Source: Synechococcus sp. HK01-R
GTDB taxonomy: Bacteria > Cyanobacteriota > Cyanobacteriia > PCC-6307 > Cyanobiaceae
DNA length: 64,000 bases
Reading direction: 5' to 3'
NCBI RefSeq assembly: GCF_014217855.1
Contig: NZ_CP059059.1
Location: 1 to 64,000, forward strand
Under the pieces are notes generated by a model that saw only the letters and a list, made by a program, of their open reading frames with translations, had not been told where the DNA came from and ran no database searches. The translations under genes were made by a program, and so were the position numbers. Position 1 is the first letter of the stretch. Every line of letters begins with the position of its first letter. This document shows positions 48,375-56,865 of this stretch, piece by piece.

Positions 48375-48758
48375 ATGCTCGAGCTCATTGCAACCCTCGT
48401 CGTCGACCTCTCCGACCAGCGACTCACCGTCTTGGACCGCAACCAGCAGGTTGTGCGCGTGATTCCCGTCAGCACCGGCAAAGCATCCACACCGACCCCG
48501 ACCGGCGAGGCCTCTGTGCTCACGAAATACCGCTCTGTGACCATGCGAGGGCGGAACTATGTGGCCCCGGGCGTGCCCTACGCCATGTGCATCACCGCCA
48601 ATGAACTGATCTGCATGCACGGAGCCCCCTGGCAGGAAGACGCCGGCCAGGCCTTTGGCGTACCCCGCAGCAATGGCTGCGTGCGCATGCCCACCCATCA
48701 AGCTCGCTGGTTGTTTGAGAACACCCCCAAAGGAACCAAGGTGATCATCCAGGTGTGA
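48375..48758 (+). CDS. Minimal L,D-transpeptidase (YkuD/ErfK family)
   Basis: 127 residues from ATG 48375 (48354 is a possible longer start). Only the catalytic domain is present: LVVDLSDQRLTVLDR, STGKASTPTPTGEASVLTKY, the His in CMHGAPW and the catalytic Cys in RSNGCVRM. No signal peptide or binding domain is visible, which is unusual for an enzyme acting on periplasmic peptidoglycan. It may use an atypical export route. Divergent from der. Confidence 0.87.
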   Translation: MLELIATLVVDLSDQRLTVLDRNQQVVRVIPVSTGKASTPTPTGEASVLTKYRSVTMRGRNYVAPGVPYAMCITANELICMHGAPWQEDAGQAFGVPRSNGCVRMPTHQARWLFENTPKGTKVIIQV

Positions 48759-48781
48759 GCGCGGGGGCCCGCCCAGGGCCT

Positions 48782-49267
48782 TCAGCTCACCGGCGGGTCC
48801 CCGGGATGACCTCGCACCGGATCCTCCGGCGCTGGCAACAACTCCGGCACAGGCCCCTGCTCCGGCAAGGGATCACCCCGCCCCGCCAACCAGGCCAGCA
48901 ACCAGTTGACCGCCGTGGCCCTCCGCGTACGCCGGGGGTAGAGGGCACCGATGCGGTAGCCCTGAAAACCGAGCTGCTGTTTAAGCAGTTGCTTGTGCTC
49001 CGGCGGCACCGAACGGGTGAGCTGCACGGAGGCCGGCCGTGTGGCAATCACCTCCGGAGCCTGGGGGTAGGCCAGCCTCCAGGGCTCAGGAGTCTCAGGT
49101 CCTGCACACCAGGGCTCTCCTGGAGAGCGGGGTTGATAACCAAGCCTCTCCCAGACCAGCGTCGCCACAAAGCGATCGGAGAGGCGGTCCTCCAGGATCC
49201 GCTCCAGCAGAGCCGCGCTGAGCGGCCAAGGTTGCGCCGTCATCAGACCAATCAGACCCGAAGCCAT
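48782..49267 (-). CDS. DUF1823-family protein
   Basis: 161 residues; the likely start is at 49267 or the ATG at 49243 (MTAQPWPLS). Conserved LLERILEDRLSDRFVATLVW, WERLGY and LLKQQLGFQGYRIGALYPRR (without the last residues). DUF1823 is a cyanobacterial and plastid-lineage family of unknown function. The sequence looks soluble, with a Pro-rich tail. Confidence 0.75.
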   Translation of the reverse strand: MASGLIGLMTAQPWPLSAALLERILEDRLSDRFVATLVWERLGYQPRSPGEPWCAGPETPEPWRLAYPQAPEVIATRPASVQLTRSVPPEHKQLLKQQLGFQGYRIGALYPRRTRRATAVNWLLAWLAGRGDPLPEQGPVPELLPAPEDPVRGHPGDPPVS

Positions 49268-49319
49268 CGTTTCACGACAGCAGCTGGCAACTCCTTAATC
49301 CCTCCATTACCTTCGACGG

Positions 49320-49892
49320 ATGTATGTGTTTGACACAAGTCTCGATAGCGCGAGTCGAATCGACTCGGCTCAGTCCACGCACCGCCTGAGCTTCCGCCTG
49401 CCCGACAGCGTGCTTCGCAGAGCCCTCCGGGATCGCCGCCGGTTTCTACAGGGCCCTGACAGCCTGGCCATGCCCTGGGACGCCGATGGTCGGGTGACCT
49501 TCACCTACTCAGTGGCATCAGAGCGGAGTCGTCCGGTCTATTGCGACCGTCGCGATCAGCCCCTGCCAGCTCGGCAGCTGAGTCAGGTGCGAGCTGGATC
49601 TGCCGTGCGTCTCACCCTGAGGCAAGTGCGCAAAGGCGGAGGGCGTCCTGGCACCCGCCTGGAGGTGCTCAAAGTGCAGCTGCTGCATGTTGATGCCCCG
49701 CTACCAGGGGGTCCTGCAGCCCCCCACAGCATCCAGTCGTTTGCTCTGCAGTTGCCGGTGGATCTTGCCCAGGAGGTGGAGCGTCTGGCCCAGGCAGAAG
49801 ACTGGTCCACCACCGCCTGGCTGCGCAATGCCATTGAACAGCAGGTGGCCCGCAGTCGTGCGCGCTTGAGCAACCACGAGAACGCTGCCTGA
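49320..49892 (+). CDS. Conserved-looking protein with a C-terminal ribbon-helix-helix-like segment
   Basis: 190 residues, ATG start. The N-terminal two thirds are Arg-rich and beta-like (LSFRLPDSVLRRALRDRRRF, RLTLRQVRKGGGRPGTRLEV). The last ~40 residues (FALQLPVDLAQEVERLAQAE then STTAWLRNAIEQQVARSRA) have the strand-helix-helix pattern of Arc/CopG DNA-binding proteins. A second strand-like FRLPDSVLRRAL at residues 25-36 mirrors it. No antitoxin partner is adjacent. Family not recognised; a DNA- or RNA-binding role is inferred. Confidence 0.6.
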   Translation: MYVFDTSLDSASRIDSAQSTHRLSFRLPDSVLRRALRDRRRFLQGPDSLAMPWDADGRVTFTYSVASERSRPVYCDRRDQPLPARQLSQVRAGSAVRLTLRQVRKGGGRPGTRLEVLKVQLLHVDAPLPGGPAAPHSIQSFALQLPVDLAQEVERLAQAEDWSTTAWLRNAIEQQVARSRARLSNHENAA

Positions 49893-49923
49893 AGGGCAGG
49901 ATGGAGAGGTAGTTCAGCGATCG

Positions 49924-50961
49924 ATGTCGCTCCCTGCCCCCCCGCGTTTTCAAAGCGACCTCACACTCCCCGGACTCGGTACGCCGCGGCGGCTGCGCTG
50001 CAGGGTTCTGCAATCCCCCCTGGCCGGCGTCAGTGATCGGATCTTTCGAAACCTGGTGCGGCGCTGGGCACCAGATGCACTCCTGTTCACGGAAATGGTC
50101 AACGCCACGAGCCTTGAGCTTGGCCATGGCCGGCGCAAGGTCGAGGAACTGGCCGAGGAATCCGGGCCGATCGGCGTGCAGCTTTTCGATCACCGCCCGC
50201 AGGCCATGGCAGAGGCTGCCCGGCGTGCGGAGGCAGCGGGTGCCTTCCTGATCGACATCAATATGGGTTGCCCGGTGCGAAAAATCGCCCGCAAGGGCGG
50301 CGGCAGCGGCTTAATCCGCGATCAGGATCTGGCTTGTCGGATTGTTGAGACGGTCGCTGCCGCTGTGACCCTGCCGGTGACCGTGAAAACCCGTCTTGGC
50401 TGGTGCGGTGAAGACGGCAGTAGCGCCGCGGCCGTGGCCTGGTGCCGACGGCTGGAAGGCGCTGGTGCTCAGCTGCTCACCCTGCACGGCCGCACACGAG
50501 AACAGGGTTTCAAGGGGCAGGCCGACTGGCTTTCGATCGCAGCGGTGAAACAAAACCTGGCGATTCCGGTCATCGCCAACGGTGATGTGAACAACCCGGA
50601 CGATGCCCTCCGTTGCCTGGAGACCACTGGAGCGGATGGGGTGATGGTGGGGCGCGGCACGATGGGCGCGCCCTGGCTGGTCGGGCAGATCGATGCCGCC
50701 CTGGCTGGTCGGCCGATCCCCACGACTCCTGCCGCGGCCGATCGGCTGGCCATTGCGCGTGAACAGCTGCTGGCCCTTGTGGACTGCCGGGGCGATCACG
50801 GGCTCCTGATCGCTAGGAAACACATGAGCTGGACCTGCACCGGCTTCAGTGGAGCGCCCCAGCTCCGCCACGCCCTGATGCGTGCCCCGACGCCCGCTGA
50901 CGCGATCGCTCTTCTCGATGCCGCAGGCCGGTCGCTGGCAACAGCCCCTCCCGGCTGCTGA
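49924..50961 (+). CDS. dus: tRNA-dihydrouridine synthase
   Basis: 345 residues, ATG start. FMN TIM barrel with LQSPLAGVSDRIFRNLVRRW, active-site Cys in INMGCPVRKIARKGGGSGL, HGRTREQGFKG, and VIANGDVNNPDDALRC plus GRGTMGAPWL. It reduces uridine to dihydrouridine in tRNA D-loops using FMN and NADPH. The Dus subfamily cannot be fixed by eye. It precedes the glycosyltransferase by 6 bp. Confidence 0.95.
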   Translation: MSLPAPPRFQSDLTLPGLGTPRRLRCRVLQSPLAGVSDRIFRNLVRRWAPDALLFTEMVNATSLELGHGRRKVEELAEESGPIGVQLFDHRPQAMAEAARRAEAAGAFLIDINMGCPVRKIARKGGGSGLIRDQDLACRIVETVAAAVTLPVTVKTRLGWCGEDGSSAAAVAWCRRLEGAGAQLLTLHGRTREQGFKGQADWLSIAAVKQNLAIPVIANGDVNNPDDALRCLETTGADGVMVGRGTMGAPWLVGQIDAALAGRPIPTTPAAADRLAIAREQLLALVDCRGDHGLLIARKHMSWTCTGFSGAPQLRHALMRAPTPADAIALLDAAGRSLATAPPGC

Positions 50962-50967
50962 AGCGCC

Positions 50968-52998
50968 GTGAACCTGCTGCCCCTCCTGGTTCTGCTTTGG
51001 CCCCTCTGGCTTCAACGTCGTCCAGAGCAGAGCTCTCCCCTCTGGGCTCGACGCAGTCTGATCCTGCTGATCAGCCTGCTCACAGCCCGTTACCTGGTGT
51101 GGCGACTGAGCGCCAGCCTCAACCTCACCACAGCCCTGAGCACCAGCCTCAGCCTGCTGCTCCTGCTGAGCGAAGGCTGGCTGCTACTCACAGGGCTGGT
51201 GCCCCTATGGCTGGCCTGGCGGTCATTCCCCGACCGCCGCAACGAGGTGGAGGAATGCGAGCAGCGATGGAGAGCCAGTGGCTGGCGACCCTGGGTGGAC
51301 ATCCTTGTACCCACGAAAGGAGAACCACTCGCCGTCCTCGAACGGACCCTTGTGGGTTGCTGCAATCAGACCTACTCCAACAGCACCGTCTGGCTGCTGG
51401 ATGACAGCGGACGCCAAGAGGTTCGGAAGCTCGCTGCTGAACTGGGCTGTCGCTATCTGCATCGCCCCCAGAGAAACGGCGCGAAGGCCGGCAACCTGAA
51501 CCACGGTTTGCACCATTGCAACGGGGAACTCGTGGCCGTGTTCGATGCCGATTTCATTCCACAACGCCACTTTCTCGAACGCTGCATCGGTTTTCTGATG
51601 GAACCGGATGTCGCCCTGGTGCAGACACCGCAGAACTTCATCAATGCCGATCCTGTGATGCGCAATCTGGGAATGGAGCAGCGCCTGCTTCCCGATGAAG
51701 AGAGTTTCTACCGCTGGATCGAACCGGTGCGTGACGGCTGGGACGCCGTGGTCTGCGCCGGCACCTCCTTTCTGGCACGTCGCGCCGCCCTTGATGCTGT
51801 TGGAGGCTTTGTTGAGCAGGCGATGTCGGAGGACTTTGTCACCGGAATCGCCCTGCGACGCAGCGGATGGCGGTTGCTCTACCTGCAGGAAAAGCTGAGT
51901 GCTGGCCTGGCGGCAGAAACGATGGCCGACTTCGTACGCCAGCGACAGCGCTGGGCTGCCGGGACGCTCCAGAGTTTGCGACTAGCGGATGGCCCGCTGG
52001 CGCCAGGACTAGGCCTCGGCCAGCGGATCGCCTACCTCGAGGGAGTGCTGCATTGGTGCAACAACCTGCCCCGACTTGTGCTCATGCTGATGCCCTTGAG
52101 CTACGGGTTGCTCGGAGTGGTGCCAATCCTGCTGACCCCTGAGGCGATCATCTCTCTGCTACTGCCGCTCTGGGCGACGCTGCTTCTGAGCCTGGGCTGG
52201 CTCAATCGCGGCTCAAGGGCCGCCTTCCTGAGCGAACTGACCGGGTGGGTCCTGACGGTGCCGCTCACCCTCACCGTGATCAGCCGCATGCTCGGCCGTT
52301 TCCATGGTTTCCGGGTGACGCCGAAGCATCAACGGCGCGACCGGGGCAGCTGGAGCCTGGGCCTGGTGATGCCGCTGCTGGCGCTGCTACTCCTCAACCT
52401 CATCAACCTGGCGGGCCTCTTAGCTCCAGAGGCAGACCTTGAGGAGTCAACGCCCCAAGGACAGCTCCTGGGCCTGGTGTGGGCCACCCTCAACACCCTG
52501 AGCCTGCTGGTCGCCCTTCGAGCCTGCTGGGATCCCGCCGTCTCCGATCCAGCCCCCTGGCAGCAGCTCTCGCTCTCAGCAGCCCTTGAGGACGCTGGAG
52601 GTCATCACCACCCCTGCCGGATCACAGCGATCAGCGAAAGCGGTGTGGAAGTACAGCTGCCTGGCCGCCCACCACCGATCGTTGCCAGTACCAAGCTTCG
52701 TTGGTCCGATGAGCTGCCAGCCCTCGGAGTCACGCCTTGGGAGCCATCCACCCGCAGGGAACAGGCCGGCCAACTCGCCCTCCACTGGCAGCCGCTCTCG
52801 TCCCATGAACGCCGCAACCTCAGCCGCTGGCTGTTCACCCGTCCTGGCTGCTGGGTGGAGCGCCAGGCCGGCGGGGAATGGATCTCTTTGCTTGTGCTCT
52901 GCCAGCGAATCCTGCCCCCGTGGCGCGGACCGGCTCCATTTCAACGCAGCCTGGTGCCGCAGAGAGTCAGCCCAGCAGCAGATCGCGAGTGCCGGTAA
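50968..52998 (+). CDS. BcsA-like processive family 2 glycosyltransferase with PilZ-like tail
   Basis: 676 residues, GTG start. Two N-terminal and about five C-terminal membrane helices flank a cytoplasmic GT2 domain with LLDDSG, DAD (193-195), MSEDF (near 287) and QRQRW (325-329), the D,D,D,QxxRW set of cellulose-synthase-type enzymes. A C-terminal PilZ-like beta region (HPCRITAISESGVEVQLPG) could bind cyclic di-GMP, but the RxxxR motif is not clear. No BcsB or cellulase lies beside it, so the product may be another beta-glucan or exopolysaccharide. Confidence 0.88.
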   Translation: MNLLPLLVLLWPLWLQRRPEQSSPLWARRSLILLISLLTARYLVWRLSASLNLTTALSTSLSLLLLLSEGWLLLTGLVPLWLAWRSFPDRRNEVEECEQRWRASGWRPWVDILVPTKGEPLAVLERTLVGCCNQTYSNSTVWLLDDSGRQEVRKLAAELGCRYLHRPQRNGAKAGNLNHGLHHCNGELVAVFDADFIPQRHFLERCIGFLMEPDVALVQTPQNFINADPVMRNLGMEQRLLPDEESFYRWIEPVRDGWDAVVCAGTSFLARRAALDAVGGFVEQAMSEDFVTGIALRRSGWRLLYLQEKLSAGLAAETMADFVRQRQRWAAGTLQSLRLADGPLAPGLGLGQRIAYLEGVLHWCNNLPRLVLMLMPLSYGLLGVVPILLTPEAIISLLLPLWATLLLSLGWLNRGSRAAFLSELTGWVLTVPLTLTVISRMLGRFHGFRVTPKHQRRDRGSWSLGLVMPLLALLLLNLINLAGLLAPEADLEESTPQGQLLGLVWATLNTLSLLVALRACWDPAVSDPAPWQQLSLSAALEDAGGHHHPCRITAISESGVEVQLPGRPPPIVASTKLRWSDELPALGVTPWEPSTRREQAGQLALHWQPLSSHERRNLSRWLFTRPGCWVERQAGGEWISLLVLCQRILPPWRGPAPFQRSLVPQRVSPAADRECR

Positions 52999-53659
52999 TC
53001 GCCTGTGTAGCGAGGAGCAGAGCCACCAGCACATTGATCACGACGTGAAGTCGGCGCATCGCATCACGACGTCCGATTTCCTTTTGCAAGGCCACCGAGA
53101 GCAGAAGCATCCCTGCGAGCAACACACCACCCCAGTAATGGGACTGCCAGAAGGCCAGGTGCAATGGGGAATCAGCGAGACGCTCCACCTCCGGCTGAGC
53201 CCCCAGCACCAACAAACCCACCCAGCAGGCGAAGGCCCAGAGCAAACGACGCCCTGTCCGACCTGTGCGCAAGAGCCCCCCATAGGCGGCTGCAACGCCG
53301 ATGGAAGCAAGCAGGATTCCGGCTAAACCCGCTGCACGGTCGGCCGCCGCGGGCATTCCTTCAGCCCAGGCAGACGCCACATCGTGACCGAAGGCAATCA
53401 GCACTGCCAGCACAACAGCCCCCGTCAGCCAACGCCCGTGATCGGCATGCTCGATCGGCACCGTCGGTGGAATCGGATTGATCTGGAGCCGGCGCTCGCG
53501 AGCCAAGATTCCCAGGCGGATCGTCGCCCCCACCACCGGATACACAAACAGAATGATCAGGACGGGATGCAAGAGGGCGAAGCCTTGCATCGGGGTGAGG
53601 GTGGGAAGTGAAAGCTCTGACACCACGGAGCCGATCGCAACCAAGAACTGCACCTTCAC
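52967..53659 (-). CDS. DUF4079 multi-span membrane protein (copy 2)
   Basis: 230 residues, GTG start. It shares with copy 1 (18432-19139) the N-terminal HPVLIILFVYPVVGATIRLG, the GRWLTGAVVLAVLIAFGHDV loop region and a WQSHYWGGV motif, with about six hydrophobic segments. Function is unknown. The 3' end overlaps the convergent glycosyltransferase by 32 bp. Confidence 0.82.
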   Translation of the reverse strand: MKVQFLVAIGSVVSELSLPTLTPMQGFALLHPVLIILFVYPVVGATIRLGILARERRLQINPIPPTVPIEHADHGRWLTGAVVLAVLIAFGHDVASAWAEGMPAAADRAAGLAGILLASIGVAAAYGGLLRTGRTGRRLLWAFACWVGLLVLGAQPEVERLADSPLHLAFWQSHYWGGVLLAGMLLLSVALQKEIGRRDAMRRLHVVINVLVALLLATQAITGTRDLLLG

Positions 53660-53675
53660 CTTTAAGGCAGCACTT

Positions 53676-54449
53676 CTACGGCAGAACCGGCGGACAGGGA
53701 ACGCCCTGCGATCTCTGCCGGATCAGAAGCTGGGAGAAATAAGGCCTTGTCTGGGCTGACACAGCATCGGCCGTGATCACTTGCTGATCGGGCCAGCCGA
53801 CACGCTCAGCAAACAGGGCCTCGGCCAGCAGGCCCTGCTGCTCCAACAGCGGCTGCACCCAGAGCCAACGATGGCCGAGCTTGAGCAGAGCCAACACCAT
53901 CGCCTGCTGGCGCGCCTGCTCGAGTAGGGCGAGTAAATCCTCGGGGCGGTCTGGGCAGGGTCGAATCAGCAGAGCCTCCTGCTGAAAGGCCAGAGGCCAG
54001 GCACCGGCCGCAGCAGCGGCCGCGACCGAGGACACCCCTGGAATCACCTGCAACGGGCATTCCGGATGGTGTTTTTGGAGTGCCAGCAACACATAACTCC
54101 CTGTTGCAAACAGAGAGACATCCCCTTCGCAGAGAAACACCACGCGCTGGCCCGCGGCTACCTCGGCAGCCAATGCATTGGCTGCCGCCAGCCAGGCCGC
54201 CCGCAACGGCTCGGCCTCCCGAACCATCGGAAACACCAAGGGCAGTTGCCGCTGCCCAGTCTCCAAAAAGTGCTCCACGATCGTGAGCGCCATCCCCGAG
54301 GCCGTGAGCGAGGCGACCGGGTAAGCCACAGCATCCGCAGCCCTCAACGCTCGATAGCCGGCAAGGGTGAGAAGGTCCGGATCTCCAGGGCCCACCCCCA
54401 GGAGCACCACTCCTGGAGATGCGGCTGGCCTCTCACTTCGCAGGTCCAC
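53676..54449 (-). CDS. cbiL: Precorrin-2/cobalt-precorrin-2 C20-methyltransferase
   Basis: 257 residues, GTG start. SAM-dependent tetrapyrrole methylase fold: LLGVGPGDPDLLTLAGYRAL, VVFLCEGDVSLFATGSYVLL, VIPGVSSVAAAAAAGAWPL. Length and the ALRAADAVAYPV motif fit CobI/CbiL. It methylates C20 of precorrin-2 or its cobalt form in cobalamin synthesis (pseudocobalamin in Synechococcus). No other cob genes are nearby. Confidence 0.9.
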   Translation of the reverse strand: MDLRSERPAASPGVVLLGVGPGDPDLLTLAGYRALRAADAVAYPVASLTASGMALTIVEHFLETGQRQLPLVFPMVREAEPLRAAWLAAANALAAEVAAGQRVVFLCEGDVSLFATGSYVLLALQKHHPECPLQVIPGVSSVAAAAAAGAWPLAFQQEALLIRPCPDRPEDLLALLEQARQQAMVLALLKLGHRWLWVQPLLEQQGLLAEALFAERVGWPDQQVITADAVSAQTRPYFSQLLIRQRSQGVPCPPVLP

Positions 54450-54579
54450 AGGATTCGAGAAGAGGCAAACGAATCGTCTCGTTCTAGGTCAGCCCGATCA
54501 GTCGTAAAGCAATGGCAGACCAGCTGGTGGTGGCAGCCAGCCCCAGGCAGGATGGATGTCCCAGCAGCTTCCGGGAGTG

Positions 54580-55164
54580 ATGAGTCATCTGCGCATCTTT
54601 CCCGCCCCAAGCCACACCCCCGGCGAGGCTCCAGAGAATCTCGATAAGGACCTCTCGCCCCTGCCCAGCCTGGAAAGCAATGATCCAGGCACGATTCAGG
54701 CAGAACTCCTGGAACGTGGCATCCGTTTCGAGCGCTGGCCAGCACGCCAATCCCTGCCGTCAGGCGCTGACCAGGAGGCGATCCTCAAGGCCTATGCCGA
54801 TGAGGTTGCTGCCGTGCAAAGCAGCGGTGGCTACGGCACGGTCGATGCCATCCGGATGACCCCTGAGCATCCCGATCGGGAAACGCTCCGCTCCAAGTTC
54901 CTGAATGAGCACACCCACGCTGAAGACGAAGTGCGCTTCTTTGTGGAAGGGCAGGGGCTGTTCTGCCTCCATCTGGGCCATGAGGTAGTCCAGGTGCTGT
55001 GCTGCGCCGATGACTGGATCGCCGTTCCTGCCGGCACCAAGCACTGGTTCGATATGGGGTCTGCTCCGTCCTTCTGCGCCATCCGGTTCTTCAATAATCC
55101 AGAGGGCTGGGTCGCCCAATTCACGGGTGACCCAATCGCCAGCCGCTACCCGCTCCTGAACTAA
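54580..55164 (+). CDS. mtnD: Acireductone dioxygenase (ARD)
   Basis: 194 residues from ATG 54580 (an ATG at 54556 is upstream). Cupin fold with metal ligands in NEHTHAEDEVRFFVEG (His-x-His ... Glu) and a later His in AGTKHWFDMG. It oxidises acireductone to the 2-oxo acid precursor of methionine in the methionine salvage pathway, depending on Fe or Ni. No other mtn genes are in the window. The product supports the Met cluster at 27-31 kb only indirectly. Confidence 0.92.
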   Translation: MSHLRIFPAPSHTPGEAPENLDKDLSPLPSLESNDPGTIQAELLERGIRFERWPARQSLPSGADQEAILKAYADEVAAVQSSGGYGTVDAIRMTPEHPDRETLRSKFLNEHTHAEDEVRFFVEGQGLFCLHLGHEVVQVLCCADDWIAVPAGTKHWFDMGSAPSFCAIRFFNNPEGWVAQFTGDPIASRYPLLN

Positions 55165-55171
55165 GGGAGGC

Positions 55172-55429
55172 TCAGGCAGCAAGCAGCAGCCGTGCATCCA
55201 CCGGCGCCCGAAGCCTTTGCAGAACATCACCTCTGGCCCCTGATCCCGTGGCATCAGCCAACAGCAGGGCTGCCTCGAGGTCGGCGCATCGGCTGATCAG
55301 ATCCCGAACCAGCGGATTGGCTTTCAGGCCATCCCACTGCTCCTCTGTCGTGCCGTTACGGAGGGCCTGCAGAGAGTCAGCCACAGCCGCTGCCACGGCT
55401 GTCTTCACCGTCACCGCTGGATCAGCCAT
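55172..55429 (-). CDS. Small helical protein of unknown function
   Basis: 85 residues from ATG 55429 (a longer start at 55471 is possible). All-helical appearance: TVKTAVAAAVADSLQALRNG, WDGLKANPLVRDLISRCADL, EAALLLADATG. Soluble, and convergent with mtnD with 7 bp between the stops. Family not recognised. Confidence 0.55.
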   Translation of the reverse strand: MADPAVTVKTAVAAAVADSLQALRNGTTEEQWDGLKANPLVRDLISRCADLEAALLLADATGSGARGDVLQRLRAPVDARLLLAA

Positions 55430-55489
55430 CACGACACCCGCAAGAACTGGGTCAATTCTAAAACCGACCACAGACAGTGGCGCGTCTCT

Positions 55490-56149
55490 TCAGGCTTCTT
55501 TTGGACTTTGCTTGCGGATTCCAACGGAGTGCATCCGCACATCCTCGGGGCGCTCGAGTTCGCCGGAGAGCGCCTCCACCTCGGCGAGAGCCAACGCTTG
55601 CAACCTTGGAACAATCACGTCCCGCGGCCAGCGCTCCTCGCAGAGCACCCAATAGAGCCCGAAATGGCGTGCCTCGCTTTGCAGCAGCCCCGCATACAGA
55701 TCACGAAGTTCCGGATCCGGGCTGTGCTGCGCCAGTAGAGCCATCCGTTCGTGGCTACGGGCTTCGATCAGACCTGCCACCAGGAAGGAATCCAGCATCC
55801 GCTCCGGCTCACCACGACGCACATGCTTGGCAAGCTGGGCTCCGTAGCCCGGCGATGGCAGCGGCTCGAGGTAGCGACCGCGTGCCTTGAGAAGAGCCAA
55901 CACTTGCTCGAAATGCTCCAGTTCCTCTCGCACCAAAGGGCTGAGCACCTCCCCGAGGCCTGGCTCGCAGAGATAGCGAAACATGAGCTGCACCGCGGAG
56001 CCGGCCGCCTTGCGTTCACAGTGGGCGTGATCGATCAGCACCTCCATCGGGCGGGCGATGGCCTGCTGCACCCAGAGGGCGCTGGTAGGAGCCGCCAGCC
56101 AGCGGATGCTGGCCACTGGCACCGGCGTAACAGCAGCGGCCTCAGCCAC
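55490..56149 (-). CDS. miaE: tRNA-(ms2io6A) hydroxylase (MiaE-type diiron enzyme)
   Basis: About 219 residues from GTG 56149, which overlaps the aroQ stop by 8 nt. Ferritin-like four-helix carboxylate di-iron enzyme: ExxH motifs in [23 protein letters not shown] and [10 protein letters not shown], with an N-terminal [12 protein letters not shown]. It hydroxylates the isopentenyl-type modification at tRNA position 37. The name rests on family similarity. Confidence 0.88.
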   Translation of the reverse strand: MAEAAAVTPVPVASIRWLAAPTSALWVQQAIARPMEVLIDHAHCERKAAGSAVQLMFRYLCEPGLGEVLSPLVREELEHFEQVLALLKARGRYLEPLPSPGYGAQLAKHVRRGEPERMLDSFLVAGLIEARSHERMALLAQHSPDPELRDLYAGLLQSEARHFGLYWVLCEERWPRDVIVPRLQALALAEVEALSGELERPEDVRMHSVGIRKQSPKEA

Positions 56150-56591
56150 GGGCAGAGGCAGCCCGCAGGTGCTGCAGAAGGCCATCCAGGGCCAGAACGT
56201 AACTCGCCGCACCAAATCCACTCACCACTCCGACGGCGCGATCTGCCAGATAGGAGTGATGCCGGAATGGCTCCCGGGCATGGGTGTTACTGAGGTGCAG
56301 TTCTACATAGGGAATCTCCACCCCCAACAGCGCATCCCGCAGAGCCACGGAGGTGTGGGTGTAAGCACCGGCATTGATGAGAATGCCATCCATCAGGCCC
56401 ATCGCCTGATGAATTCGCTCCACCAGGGCACCCTCAAAGTTGCTCTGGAAACACTCCAGCTGCACACCTTCGGCCTCGGCCCTCTGGATCAAACGCTGTT
56501 CGATCACGTCCAGGGTCTCAAATCCGTAGAGCCCAGGCTCTCGGCGCCCGAGCAGGTTGAGATTGGGGCCGTTGAGCAGCAGAAGGCGCAT
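56142..56591 (-). CDS. aroQ: Type II 3-dehydroquinate dehydratase
   Basis: 149 residues from ATG 56591 ([20 protein letters not shown]); the frame continues upstream to 56744 through the tRNA region without homology. Catalytic Tyr in [22 protein letters not shown] and [16 protein letters not shown] are conserved. It is the third step of the shikimate pathway. Overlaps miaE. Confidence 0.96.
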   Translation of the reverse strand: MRLLLLNGPNLNLLGRREPGLYGFETLDVIEQRLIQRAEAEGVQLECFQSNFEGALVERIHQAMGLMDGILINAGAYTHTSVALRDALLGVEIPYVELHLSNTHAREPFRHHSYLADRAVGVVSGFGAASYVLALDGLLQHLRAASARG

Positions 56592-56671
56592 GGCCCGATG
56601 CGATGCATGTCGAGCTGATCGTATCGAGGGGTGATGGTCCCGCGGGCTGGTAAGTTCTTGCGGTGTGGTTC

Positions 56672-56753
56672 GGGTCGGTGCCCGAGTGGTTAATGGGGGC
56701 GGACTGTAAATCCGCTGGCTCTGCCTACGTTGGTTCAAATCCAACCCGGCCCA
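56672..56753 (+). tRNA. tRNA-Tyr (anticodon GUA)
   Basis: 82 nt including the discriminator A. The acceptor 5' strand GGGTCGG pairs with CCGGCCC (one T-G). Anticodon stem GCGGA/TCCGC holds the loop CTGTAAA with anticodon GTA. The long variable arm typical of bacterial class II tRNA-Tyr is present, and T-arm GTTGG-TTCAAAT-CCAAC follows. CCA is not fully encoded. Confidence 0.97.
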
Positions 56754-56763
56754 CCTTCCACAT

Positions 56764-56835
<72 letters not shown>

Positions 56836-56865
56836 TCCATCCAACGATGGCTCTGCACCAAAGCC

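Noticed and set aside
54450-54579. Small RNA or gene between cbiL and mtnD
   Set aside because: Only a weak 5-bp inverted repeat is visible; no promoter-terminator pair or coding frame.
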